Assembly (NCBI GenBank): GCA_937911445.1
Contig: CALDQY010000030.1
Span: 1-26,331 of the forward strand
Source: an uncultured Rhodobiaceae bacterium
Lineage (GTDB): Archaea; Thermoplasmatota; Poseidoniia; Poseidoniales; Poseidoniaceae
Direction of reading: 5' to 3'
Length of the DNA stretch: 26,331 bases
A program made the translations under genes and the position numbers. Of the stretch, positions 17,146-24,536 are shown one piece after another. Below the pieces are notes generated by a model. That model worked only from the letters and a program-made list of their open reading frames with translations, was not told the origin of the DNA and made no database searches. The stretch's first letter is position 1. Each line of letters starts with the position of its first letter.

Positions 17146-18036
17146 TTACTCCTCAGACTCAGAATTCTCTGGATTCTTGAATCTGGTTTCGATGATGTTG
17201 AATTCTGGATGCTTTTGTTCGTACCACGATTTTATTCGCTTGATAACCCCTTCCAACTGGATAGGAATCACGATGACAATTGCGGTTCCAGACCCGCTAA
17301 CGCCTGCTGCCCGAGCACCGTTTACAAGTGCATCGTTGGCTAAGATACGGGCTCTGTGATCTTTTGTTGCACCAATCACACCTCGACCATTGAGAGTCAA
17401 TGCAACCAGTTCATTCCCGTCTTGGATGGCATTGAGCGCTTGGATAAATTGTTGTTGATGCGGCACAAAGTCCTCCAATGCAGGTCGAATTTCTCTCGGT
17501 CCACGTGAGACCAAGAGCACTTTCCACTCATCTCGATTTGGACCGTCACCCTGAATCAGCACTCCCTGAGCAACATCCGGTTCGTTAGCATTGATCAACT
17601 TCCATCCACCTGTTGCACAAGCCCATGTATCGTCGATGCTTCCAGTAAGGGTAATCTCTGCACGAAGTTGAGCATCGACTGCGATGGCAACAAGTTCATG
17701 CAATTCAAGTGCTGTATCCGTAGAATCACAAAGCGCTCGAACTGCGGCTACACAGAGTGCAGAGGATGACTTCAACCCTTCCCGTGCAGGAATTCTTGAT
17801 TGGACCGCCCAGTGGAGGCTTTCCTGCTCAATGGGCAGTTCGTATCCAGCTGCCGTCCAAGCATCGACAATGTGTGGTAGGAGGCCATCGTTGTCATGGA
17901 CTTCTCGTTTACTCTTCTTGTCGAGAACTCGGACCAAAATTGGCAGGTCAAGGGCCATGCTCGCACCGTATCCGGTACCTGCTGCATGGAGAAGACTGCA
18001 TGCGCCATGGGCTGTTCCTTGTCCCAACACAGCCAT
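17146..18036 (-). CDS. Archaeal GHMP-type shikimate kinase
   Basis: The 296-residue enzyme phosphorylates shikimate. It belongs to the GHMP kinase superfamily rather than the bacterial AroK fold. Visible motifs are GTAHGACSLLHAAGTGYGAS at the N-terminus, the ATP-binding loop PAREGLKSSSA at ~83-93, the SIDDTWACATGG segment with probable catalytic Asp, and SGSGTAIV in the third GHMP motif. GAGGAG lies about 9 bases before ATG 18036, and the gene starts 3 bases after the DHQ synthase stop. Placement between DHQ synthase and chorismate synthase supports shikimate over homoserine or mevalonate as the substrate. Confidence 0.93.
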   Translation of the reverse strand: MAVLGQGTAHGACSLLHAAGTGYGASMALDLPILVRVLDKKSKREVHDNDGLLPHIVDAWTAAGYELPIEQESLHWAVQSRIPAREGLKSSSALCVAAVRALCDSTDTALELHELVAIAVDAQLRAEITLTGSIDDTWACATGGWKLINANEPDVAQGVLIQGDGPNRDEWKVLLVSRGPREIRPALEDFVPHQQQFIQALNAIQDGNELVALTLNGRGVIGATKDHRARILANDALVNGARAAGVSGSGTAIVIVIPIQLEGVIKRIKSWYEQKHPEFNIIETRFKNPENSESEE

Positions 18037-18039
18037 CTG

Positions 18040-19038
18040 TCAACGCTCCTCAGACGGTGCTGAGATGCTTTGTCCGACATGCCGTGTTGACGTGAAGGAG
18101 TGACCGAAAATACAGTCACCTACGGAAAGGTCTGTTACTGAACAAGCCTCACAGTTTTGTAAAACCAAGCGAACCGTCTCCGCTTGCTGAATGAAGACAT
18201 GTCCTTCATTAGCATTTTCATCCTTGAATCTCAATAGAATAAACGGCCGAGTCTCTATTTTCATTCGACCAATGGTTGACTTGCGTGATGTTCCATCGCT
18301 TCCCGTGATGAGCACCTCGTCGCCTGAAGTTAATTCGCTGAGGTATTTCGTCGTTCCATCTGCCATGTATGTGTACGCATCAACACTCCCTGCGTTGACA
18401 CGGAACGGGCGCGTTGGAACGTACTTGGATGCAATGGTTTCACCATGAATGAGGACGAATGCTTTCGCGGTAGAACCAACCAGCATTCCCTCACCTTCCT
18501 CAAGCATTGAGAGCAGATCAACGCATACACGATCACCCGAATGACCTTCTTGAATGTCGGTGATGGTCATTAAGGAGAGGTCAATCTGTTGTCCGTGGTC
18601 CTCATGTGAGGGATCCTCTGAGGTGGATTTCGCAAGGCGGATTGATTTGACAATGAGAGCAGATTCTAAGCAATCCTCAGTGCAAAGCAACGCATCGACG
18701 CCAATGTCCAGTGCAAAACCCGCTCCTTGTGCTTCAACAGGCTTCATTATTTGGGCTGCAACTTTGGTAGGCGTGCTTTCGGTCGCAGCGATGACGTTCT
18801 CGATTGGAATCATGGACCAATCTTCGAAGGTAAGTAGAATCCACTCAACGCTTCCTGCAAGGCTGCGTGCTTTTGCTTGGGCCTCGGCAGAGTCGATGTG
18901 AACATGGCCACCAATGATTGCGCCGTTTCGATACAGCAATCCATCCTCACAGTAGATATCGAATCCAGTGTGAACCGAATAGATGGCATCAACGCCTTCA
19001 TGTTCATTCGAAACGGGTGCAGTTAGCCACACTTCCAT
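18040..19038 (-). CDS. 3-dehydroquinate synthase II (archaeal type)
   Basis: The 332-residue enzyme oxidatively deaminates and cyclises 2-amino-3,7-dideoxy-D-threo-hept-6-ulosonate (ADH) to 3-dehydroquinate, replacing bacterial AroB. Family motifs are GDRVCVDLLSML at ~168-179, EGEGMLVGSTAKAFVL at ~181-196, PTRPFRVNAGSVDAY at ~208-222, TRPFILLRF and VTDLSVGD. I chose ATG 19038 because AGTGA sits 5 bases upstream, the spacing seen in other genes of this window. A GTG at 19047, directly after the upstream stop, would add three residues. It follows ADH synthase, whose product it uses. Confidence 0.95.
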   Translation of the reverse strand: MEVWLTAPVSNEHEGVDAIYSVHTGFDIYCEDGLLYRNGAIIGGHVHIDSAEAQAKARSLAGSVEWILLTFEDWSMIPIENVIAATESTPTKVAAQIMKPVEAQGAGFALDIGVDALLCTEDCLESALIVKSIRLAKSTSEDPSHEDHGQQIDLSLMTITDIQEGHSGDRVCVDLLSMLEEGEGMLVGSTAKAFVLIHGETIASKYVPTRPFRVNAGSVDAYTYMADGTTKYLSELTSGDEVLITGSDGTSRKSTIGRMKIETRPFILLRFKDENANEGHVFIQQAETVRLVLQNCEACSVTDLSVGDCIFGHSFTSTRHVGQSISAPSEER

Positions 19039-19047
19039 AACGCTCAC

Positions 19048-19866
19048 TCACAATCCAACTTCGTTCATAGCATCGTCGGCAGACTTGTTGTGATGGACAA
19101 TGAGGACAAGAGCTCTTGCAACAGCTGCTGGCTGTTCATGAGCGAAGACTTGTCGGCCCATGCAGACACCTGCAGCACCGTTGTTCATCGCTTTCTCGAC
19201 CATTGTGAGCATGTCACGAGTGTTGGTCTTTGCTCCACCTGCAACAAGCAATGGAATCGGTGCTGCACCTGTTACACGAGCGAAGGATTCCTCGTTACCC
19301 GTCCACGTTGTTTTTCCAACATCACAACCAATTTCGAACGCAACACGAGCTGCGTGAGCGACGCCGTTGGTTGTATCTCCATCAACGATGTTGAGATTTG
19401 GGCCACGGGCATAGACCATGCCGAGAACGGGCAAATCGAGGTGATGACAAAGGGTGGTTAATTCGCCGAGTGCTTCCAACATTTCTGCCTCTCCATCTGA
19501 CCCAATGTTGACTTGAGCAGAGGCAGCAAAGCCTCCTCGTGAAAGAACTTCAGAGGCTTGACCAACCGGTACCTTGCGAGAGGCATCAGGCCCTCCATGA
19601 CGAGTTGATGCTGAGAAGTGAATGACCATGTTGGTATCAGTTCCCTCGCAAAGTTGATTGTAGTGACTAACAACTCCTTTCTGCGCAACGATTGCATTCA
19701 CCCCGGCAGAAATTAAATCTCGAATGAGGCCTTCCGTATCCTCCAATCCATCGCATGGATAATCCGACATGCCATGATCGATTGGAATCCATACGCCTCG
19801 TCCATTTGGAAGAAGTGCTGCAAGCCGTTCAGACTTGTTCATGGTAAGACGAGATGCTTGACACAT
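19048..19866 (-). CDS. ADH synthase, class I aldolase family (archaeal aromatic pathway)
   Basis: The 272-residue enzyme belongs to the DhnA-type class I aldolases. In archaea with DHQ synthase II it joins aspartate semialdehyde and a deoxy-keto-sugar phosphate to make ADH. The active site pattern is visible: IPIDHGMSDYP with Asp30, VYARGPN with Tyr152, and VGKTTWTGNEES with the Schiff-base Lys185. ATG 19866 has no ribosome binding site but a TATA-like TTTATTT about 30 bases upstream, so it may be nearly leaderless; ATG 19842 is the alternative. A fructose-bisphosphate aldolase role is possible by family alone, but the next gene is DHQ synthase II. Confidence 0.92.
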   Translation of the reverse strand: MCQASRLTMNKSERLAALLPNGRGVWIPIDHGMSDYPCDGLEDTEGLIRDLISAGVNAIVAQKGVVSHYNQLCEGTDTNMVIHFSASTRHGGPDASRKVPVGQASEVLSRGGFAASAQVNIGSDGEAEMLEALGELTTLCHHLDLPVLGMVYARGPNLNIVDGDTTNGVAHAARVAFEIGCDVGKTTWTGNEESFARVTGAAPIPLLVAGGAKTNTRDMLTMVEKAMNNGAAGVCMGRQVFAHEQPAAVARALVLIVHHNKSADDAMNEVGL

Positions 19867-19893
19867 TCAATGCTTTGCATGCATGCAGCCATG

Positions 19894-19900
19894 AAATAAA
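19894..19900 (-). promoter_or_regulatory. TATA-like element of the aromatic operon
   Basis: TTTATTT on the minus strand, centred about 30 bases before ATG 19866. It lies within the short divergent gap (19867-19908) and overlaps the region just before the ribosome binding site of the plus-strand gene, so the two promoters must be interlocked. Confidence 0.4.
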
Positions 19901-19908
19901 GGAAGCAA

Positions 19909-21273
19909 ATGATAAAAGACACAGTACGTCTTCCAGAGAACATGGACACAGGCTCCATTCTGGTTTTGGCCATCCTCGGTGGTGGCTTTATTCTCGGAGT
20001 CTGGTTTATTCTCATTCGTCGTGATGCAGCGCTCGAAGTGCGCCAGGGCATGGTTGCTGATGGCCTAAGAGCGCCCGTTCAAGGCTCAAGTTTCTCAAGT
20101 GCCCGTTCCGAGTTTGAACGAAAGTTGATGATGATTGAATCCGAACGTCGTCGTCGAAATCTCTCAGGTGGAATGAGCGTTTCTTTGATTCCACAAGAAC
20201 AGCAGCCAGTCGAACCTGTGCAAGAAGTACCGCTCGTGGAAGAACCTCCCGCAGAAGAGGAACCTGAAGAGGAACCGGAAGAGGAGCTTGAAGAGACAGA
20301 AGAGGAGATGCTCGAACGCCGTCGTCAGCGTGATGAGGAATGGGCTCGTCGCGAAGAGGAAGAAGAGCGTCGCAGGCGCGAAGAGGAAGAAGCAGCCATG
20401 GCTGAGCAGCAAGAGCGACTCAAGAAGGAGCAGGAAGAACAGGCTGAGAGAGATCGAATCGAAGCCGAAAAGGCTGCAGAGGAAGCCCGTGCAAACGCAG
20501 AACGAGAAGCAGCGGCTCAAGCAGAACGAGATGCAGAGGAAGCCGCTCGTCAAGCCGAACTCGCCGCTGCTGAAGAGCAACGCCTTGCAGAAATCCGAGC
20601 AGCGCAAGAAAAAGACGCACTCGAACGTCGCCAAGCCGCCTCACGTGCGCTCGAAGAACTTCGTGCACGTCTTGAGCGTGAGGGTGCACGCTCCTCGGAT
20701 GTCCAAGTTTCCTTGATGTGGAACAACTACAACGATCTCGACCTCCACGTCGTTTGTCCATCGGGCGAGCGTATTCACGGTGGCAACCGAAAATCCGCTT
20801 GTGGGGGGCATCTTGACGTTGATGCAAACGTTCGTCCAGATTCCCGAAAACCGGTTGAAAACGTTGTTTGGCCTGAGGGAGAAGCGCCTGCAGGAACCTA
20901 CCAAGTGTTTGTCCACTACTACAAGAAGCACAAGAAGCGACGTTCAAAAGACCCAACGAAGTTCCAAGTCATTGCAAATGCGTACGGTGACCTAATGGAA
21001 TACACGGGTGAACTTACCTTCGGTGAGGAAATTCAACTCGTCTGCACCTTTAACGTTCCAACCATGGAAGAACGAGAGCGAATCAAGCGAGACTTGGAAG
21101 AACAAATTCGACGCTCGGAGAGCGGGGAAATCTCTGCTGCTCAAATCCTCGCCGATGAAGCTTCACCAAAGCAAATCGAGTTTGGCGACCTTGTTGATGA
21201 GATCGAAAGCGAAATTGGTGATGAACCTGAAGACGATGGCTCTGGTGTACCACCTGCGCCTGACTTAGGCTGA
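19909..21273 (+). CDS. Membrane-anchored coiled-coil protein with YfaP/DUF2135-like domain
   Basis: The 454-residue protein has a transmembrane helix at ~15-37, a linker, an acidic Pro/Glu section at ~95-125, and a very long Glu/Arg/Ala-rich coiled coil at ~125-260 that resembles TolA. Then comes a beta domain at ~263-384 starting VQVSLMWNNYNDLDLHVVCP, with GGHLDVDANV, VWPEGEAPAGTY and VFVHYYKK. That order of motifs matches the DUF2135/YfaP family. The last ~60 residues are acidic with a Pro/Gly end. AAGGAAG is 4 bases upstream of the ATG. It stands alone, divergent from the aromatic operon and convergent with purP (2-base gap). The helix has no clear export signal, so topology is uncertain. 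Function is unknown; a spacer-like cell-envelope protein is plausible. Confidence 0.82.
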   Translation: MIKDTVRLPENMDTGSILVLAILGGGFILGVWFILIRRDAALEVRQGMVADGLRAPVQGSSFSSARSEFERKLMMIESERRRRNLSGGMSVSLIPQEQQPVEPVQEVPLVEEPPAEEEPEEEPEEELEETEEEMLERRRQRDEEWARREEEEERRRREEEEAAMAEQQERLKKEQEEQAERDRIEAEKAAEEARANAEREAAAQAERDAEEAARQAELAAAEEQRLAEIRAAQEKDALERRQAASRALEELRARLEREGARSSDVQVSLMWNNYNDLDLHVVCPSGERIHGGNRKSACGGHLDVDANVRPDSRKPVENVVWPEGEAPAGTYQVFVHYYKKHKKRRSKDPTKFQVIANAYGDLMEYTGELTFGEEIQLVCTFNVPTMEERERIKRDLEEQIRRSESGEISAAQILADEASPKQIEFGDLVDEIESEIGDEPEDDGSGVPPAPDLG

Positions 21274-21275
21274 AT

Positions 21276-22388
21276 TCAGGAAAGGATGTCATCAAGACGA
21301 TCGCTCTTGAGCGCATTACGAACGCTTCGTGCAATGCGTCGACCGGTTGACATTCGAGTTTCATTGATGTCCGAGTACGGAGAGCCTCCGACGAATGGAT
21401 TGGATCCTGCAACAATGCGTGCACTGATTTCAAACACCTTGAATTCGAGTGAGTCGGTAACAATGGTTTCGAGACAGAATGGACCGATCATGCCTCTTGA
21501 CTCGTCCTCGAGTTCAAAGGATGCAGCAACGGTTCCCTCTGCCATTTCAAAAGCACGTGGGAGCAAGGATTCGCGGATAACAACCGGTTGGTTGCCAGTT
21601 ACAACAAACGATGGTTCCATGCCTGCTTCTCGAAGGTCACGGAGTGAACCCAGTTTGTAGAACTCGTCCACATTCGCCTCATCACGACGATCCATGGAAA
21701 GCAGTTCGAGACGTCCAAGGTTCTTTCCAGCATATTTGCCACGACCTTGGACTTGGTAGCCGTCGGTTGCAAGAGGGTCAAAGAAGAAATGTAGGTAATA
21801 GCGGCAACCTAGTACGTATTCCTGGATGGTAAATTCTTCCTCAATGTCGACGTTTCGACGGAAGTCACGATAATCTCGAGCGATGAAGTAACCTCGGCCA
21901 CCTTTGGCTCCAGCGTACTTGACAATGACAGGTCCATCGATATCGTGGGGGTCCTCGAGAACCTTTGGCATGGTACATCCACCAGCGACCAACCAATCAC
22001 GCTGCTTTGCACGGCTGCTTTCCCAGCGAAGAATACCACGATTTCCAAATGTAGGAACTTCGAGGTTTCGGAAGTTCTCGCTCCCGAGATATTCAACGAG
22101 CGATCCGTGTGGAACGATGATGACGTTCTTTTGTCGGAACCATTCAGCATAATCGAGCATCTCTCGATAATCTTCGAGCATCAACCACTCATCTGGTTCA
22201 GCTCCGGGGAACGCTTTGTAGAAGCGACGGCGGTTTTCCCCAACAGCAATACCAAGCGTACGGAAGCCTTCCATGCGTGCTCCGTGAAGGATTTGCAGGG
22301 ATGAGTGTGATGCGACAACACCGATGGTGATGTTGTCCTTATCGTAGTCCGCGAGCCAAGAGAGGAGTGTGGAGTGGTCTACGCCCAT
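21276..22388 (-). CDS. purP: 5-formaminoimidazole-4-carboxamide ribonucleotide synthetase
   Basis: The 370-residue ATP-grasp enzyme makes FAICAR from AICAR, formate and ATP, the archaeal purine step replacing PurH transformylase. Family features include ASHSSLQILHGARMEGF, IIVPHGSLVEYLG, NRGILRWES, VIVKYAGAKGGRGYF, VIRESLLPRAFEM and MIGPFCLETI, followed by ARIVAGSNPF. ATG 22388 aligns with the usual family start (a GTG at 22409 would add 7 residues). No ribosome binding site is obvious. The gene shares a divergent gap with tryptophan dioxygenase, which contains a 17-base inverted repeat. No other purine gene is near. Confidence 0.95.
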   Translation of the reverse strand: MGVDHSTLLSWLADYDKDNITIGVVASHSSLQILHGARMEGFRTLGIAVGENRRRFYKAFPGAEPDEWLMLEDYREMLDYAEWFRQKNVIIVPHGSLVEYLGSENFRNLEVPTFGNRGILRWESSRAKQRDWLVAGGCTMPKVLEDPHDIDGPVIVKYAGAKGGRGYFIARDYRDFRRNVDIEEEFTIQEYVLGCRYYLHFFFDPLATDGYQVQGRGKYAGKNLGRLELLSMDRRDEANVDEFYKLGSLRDLREAGMEPSFVVTGNQPVVIRESLLPRAFEMAEGTVAASFELEDESRGMIGPFCLETIVTDSLEFKVFEISARIVAGSNPFVGGSPYSDINETRMSTGRRIARSVRNALKSDRLDDILS

Positions 22389-22447
22389 GTCGAGGGGTTT
22401 CGTATGCACTCTATGACTGTTATCCCTTACTTCTCAATAGGGTGGCT

Positions 22448-22464
22448 CGATTTTGAAAAAATCG
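22448..22464. promoter_or_regulatory. 17-base inverted repeat between purP and tryptophan dioxygenase
   Basis: CGATTTT-GAA-AAAATCG has perfect 7-base arms and a 3-base centre. It is A/T-rich and sits about 38 bases before ATG 22502 and 60 before ATG 22388. It could be an operator or could include a TATA box read in both directions. No matching copy was noticed elsewhere in the window. Confidence 0.35.
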
Positions 22465-22501
22465 GGTGAAGAGTTCAAGAGCCGAATCTCCATCAAGGTT
22501 C

Positions 22502-23593
22502 ATGGCAGGTTCAGGTTCACCAACGAATCGAATGACCTATTCGGGCTATCTTCGCCTCGATGAATTGCTCCAGTTGCAAGCAGGTCCAGAGGGGCATAGC
22601 CCCTCACCATCAAACGATGAGATGCACTTCATTATCACACACCAAGCGTTTGAATTGTGGTTCAAACAAGTACGATCAGAATTTGATGCCGTTCATGGCT
22701 ATCTATCACAGGAATCGGTTGATGAGAAACACTTACCACGGATTGTCCATCACTTGGAGCGAGTGATCGAAATCTTCCGTCTTCTTGCCAATCAATGGAA
22801 AGTTATGGAAACACTGAGTCCCCAGGGCTTCCTTGCGTTTAGGGATAGACTCGGAACATCATCAGGTTTCGAATCTTGGCAAATGCGAGCCATGGAGATG
22901 CGACTCGGACTCAAGCAAGAATCAAGGGTAGCGGATATGGATCCAATGGCCCACATGAAGAAGCTTTCAGAGGAAGGAAAAATCAGCAAGGAAGCTTATG
23001 AAACACTTCACCGTATTTCTATAGAACCAACACTAGTCGACTTGATTTCGTCCTGGTTATCAAGGACACCAATCAACGGTTCCGTACCTTCAGATGGAAA
23101 CGATCAAGCAACCATCGATGCTTACGTTGATGCTCACCTTAACACAATGAAGGCTCATTCTGACCAAGTGATCGAACATATGGTTAGCATTGGCCATGGT
23201 CGTCTTGAAGCACTCAAACCGCGAATGGATGCCAACCTCGCATCTGCACGAGACTTCCTCAAACCTGATGGTGTCACCAATCGAGCACGAGCAGGTTTGC
23301 TCTTCATCGAATCTTATCCTGAACTACCCCTTCTCTCATGGCCACGTCGCTTGATCGATACCATCGTTCAACTGGAACAATCCATGCTTCTGTTCCGTCA
23401 TGCGCACGCTCGAATGGTTGAACGCATGATTGGTCGAAGAATGGGGACAGGTGGCTCAAGTGGCGTTGATTATCTCGATAAGACAGCAACCTATCGAATC
23501 TTCACAGATCTTTGGGCAGTACGCACTGTCTTACTCCCTCGAAAATCCCTCGATGATGTCATTCAATCCGACTATTATGGTTTCAACTCTTGA
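22502..23593 (+). CDS. Tryptophan 2,3-dioxygenase
   Basis: The 363-residue haem enzyme opens the indole ring of tryptophan to give N-formylkynurenine. Family motifs are YSGYLRLDELLQLQ, the distal His47 in ITHQAFELWFKQV, FRLLANQWKVMETLSPQGF, SSGFESWQMRAMEMRLG, and the proximal haem ligand His302 in HARMVERMIG followed by GTGGSSGVDYL. All expected segments are present, so it is probably active. The start is unsure: a GTG at 22466 and ATG at 22532 are also in frame, and the family core begins just after 22532. No formamidase or kynureninase gene lies next to it, so what happens to the product cannot be told here. Confidence 0.94.
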   Translation: MAGSGSPTNRMTYSGYLRLDELLQLQAGPEGHSPSPSNDEMHFIITHQAFELWFKQVRSEFDAVHGYLSQESVDEKHLPRIVHHLERVIEIFRLLANQWKVMETLSPQGFLAFRDRLGTSSGFESWQMRAMEMRLGLKQESRVADMDPMAHMKKLSEEGKISKEAYETLHRISIEPTLVDLISSWLSRTPINGSVPSDGNDQATIDAYVDAHLNTMKAHSDQVIEHMVSIGHGRLEALKPRMDANLASARDFLKPDGVTNRARAGLLFIESYPELPLLSWPRRLIDTIVQLEQSMLLFRHAHARMVERMIGRRMGTGGSSGVDYLDKTATYRIFTDLWAVRTVLLPRKSLDDVIQSDYYGFNS

Positions 23594-23652
23594 TGGGTTC
23601 AGACTCACAAGAGTTCGGAACCTTCAATTGTATTCTATTGTCAATTTAATCC

Positions 23653-23991
23653 ATGAGCAAATGGGTGTTCCTTGGCTTGGCGATTTTCTCTGAGGTTGTT
23701 GCTACTGCATCGCTTAAGTCGACAGAAGGTTTTACCCGCTGGGGTCCTTCATTGATTGTTCTCGTTGGTTATTGTGCAGCCTTCTATTTCCTCTCATTAA
23801 CGCTTGATACGATACCTGTTGGCGTGGCGTATGCTATCTGGTCTGGTGTTGGTGTTGCGACCATTACGATTGTTTCCTACTTCTTGTACGATCAGAAAAT
23901 CGATGCTGCTGGAATTGTTGGAATCAGTTTGATTGTCATCGGCGTTGTCATTCTTCGTTTCATGAGTGAAACCGGTGAACTGGCTGGTTGA
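23653..23991 (+). CDS. Small multidrug resistance (SMR/EmrE-type) transporter
   Basis: The 112-residue protein has four membrane helices. The first contains the key Glu14 in FSEVVATASLKSTEGF, the proton- and substrate-binding residue of SMR exporters. The VGVAYAIWSGVGVATI stretch in helix three is also characteristic, as are the short loops. SMR proteins act as dimers and export quaternary amines, guanidinium or polyamines; sequence alone does not tell which. No ribosome binding site precedes the ATG, so it may be leaderless or translated after the dioxygenase, whose stop lies 59 bases upstream. Confidence 0.94.
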   Translation: MSKWVFLGLAIFSEVVATASLKSTEGFTRWGPSLIVLVGYCAAFYFLSLTLDTIPVGVAYAIWSGVGVATITIVSYFLYDQKIDAAGIVGISLIVIGVVILRFMSETGELAG

Positions 23992-24017
23992 TTCTATCTC
24001 TCATCAAAGCTTTCTAG

Positions 24018-24051
24018 CACGTAAATGAAACTAAATTACGTGATTATTTTT
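24018..24051 (+). terminator. Hairpin with T-run after the SMR gene
   Basis: CACGTAA (24018-24024) and TTACGTG (24036-24042) form perfect 7-base arms with an 11-base loop, followed closely by five T residues at 24047-24051. The position 27 bases after the SMR stop suits a transcription end. Archaeal termination needs mainly the T-run, so the palindrome could instead be a binding site for the next promoter. Confidence 0.4.
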
Positions 24052-24082
24052 CAGAAAAAATGACCCTGAATAAACATACTGT

Positions 24083-24090
24083 CATATATG
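24083..24090 (+). promoter_or_regulatory. TATA-like element before the small membrane ORF
   Basis: CATATATG is centred about 26 bases upstream of ATG 24112, the distance expected for a leaderless archaeal transcript. This argues that 24112, rather than the overlapping ATG at 24088, is the start. Confidence 0.45.
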
Positions 24091-24111
24091 GATGTACACG
24101 CATGTCAGTTA

Positions 24112-24354
24112 ATGCTGAACCTGAAAACAGACGAAGAAGCCTCATTTCCTTTCCTCAACGGATTAGGATTCATCTTTGGACTAGTCAGCGTTGTTGCTCT
24201 CTTTGTGCAACAATCTCTGACAACCTTGTTGCCCCTTTTGGTGCCACTTGTGGTGTGCGTTGTACTTTGTACAGTGCTGATACGGTCCCAACAGAACACA
24301 ACAACCGGTGGAGATGACGTATCTCCGAGCCCAGTAAGAATCGACGTAATCTGA
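24112..24354 (+). CDS. Small two-helix membrane protein, possibly frameshifted
   Basis: The 80-residue ORF begins MLNLKTDEEASFPF, then has two hydrophobic stretches (~17-33 and ~38-57) and a polar Thr/Gly/Asp tail. I recognise no family. An ATG at 24088 in the same frame would add 8 residues, but the TATA-like element overlaps it. The adjoining reading frame on the same strand stays open from 24318 to 24536 with codon choice like that of nearby genes, so the original protein may have been about 140 residues, with a soluble C-terminal part now out of frame. A small intact protein is the alternative. Confidence 0.45.
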   Translation: MLNLKTDEEASFPFLNGLGFIFGLVSVVALFVQQSLTTLLPLLVPLVVCVVLCTVLIRSQQNTTTGGDDVSPSPVRIDVI

Positions 24355-24536
24355 TTACAACCCAGATAGATCCCGAGCTCTTGGCTTTGGTTTGTACAAT
24401 CGTTAGTCAAATCGAACGACCTCCAACTGTCTACTTCATTGAATCCAGCAAACCTGCTGTGCTGATGGTTCCTGTCAAGGATACCCAAGCGATGCACGGC
24501 CGCATCAACTTTGATGCGAATGGTGCCGTTTCGTGA
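24318..24536 (+). pseudogene. Out-of-frame continuation of the small membrane ORF
   Basis: In the frame ending at TGA 24534-24536 there is an open stretch reading TTQIDPELLALVCTIVSQIE and then a segment with TVYFIES and AVLMVPVKD. Codons such as GTC TAC TTC ATT GAA TCC fit the usage of other genes here. It lacks a good start codon, and a single-base change between 24318 and 24354 would fuse it to the preceding membrane ORF. A sequencing error or true decay cannot be separated. Its end overlaps the convergent TspO-like ORF by 32 bases. Confidence 0.3.

Noticed and set aside
19048..19866. Fructose-bisphosphate aldolase of glycolysis
   Set aside because: The fold is shared, but the gene is the first of an aromatic operon and followed by DHQ synthase II, so ADH synthase is the better call.
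20164..20634. Minus-strand ORF rich in Phe, Leu and Cys looking like a membrane protein
   Set aside because: It is the mirror of the Glu/Arg/Lys coiled-coil codons (GAG/GAA read as CTC/TTC), a known artefact of such repeats.
23594..23652. Small gene or RNA between tryptophan dioxygenase and the SMR gene
   Set aside because: Only 59 A/T-rich bases with no hairpin, ribosome binding site or open frame of note.
24060..24317. Plus-strand ORF of 85 codons with several Cys and Arg
   Set aside because: It overlaps the hydrophobic ORF in another frame, has no start signal and lacks coherent structure; only its downstream continuation after 24318 looks coding.
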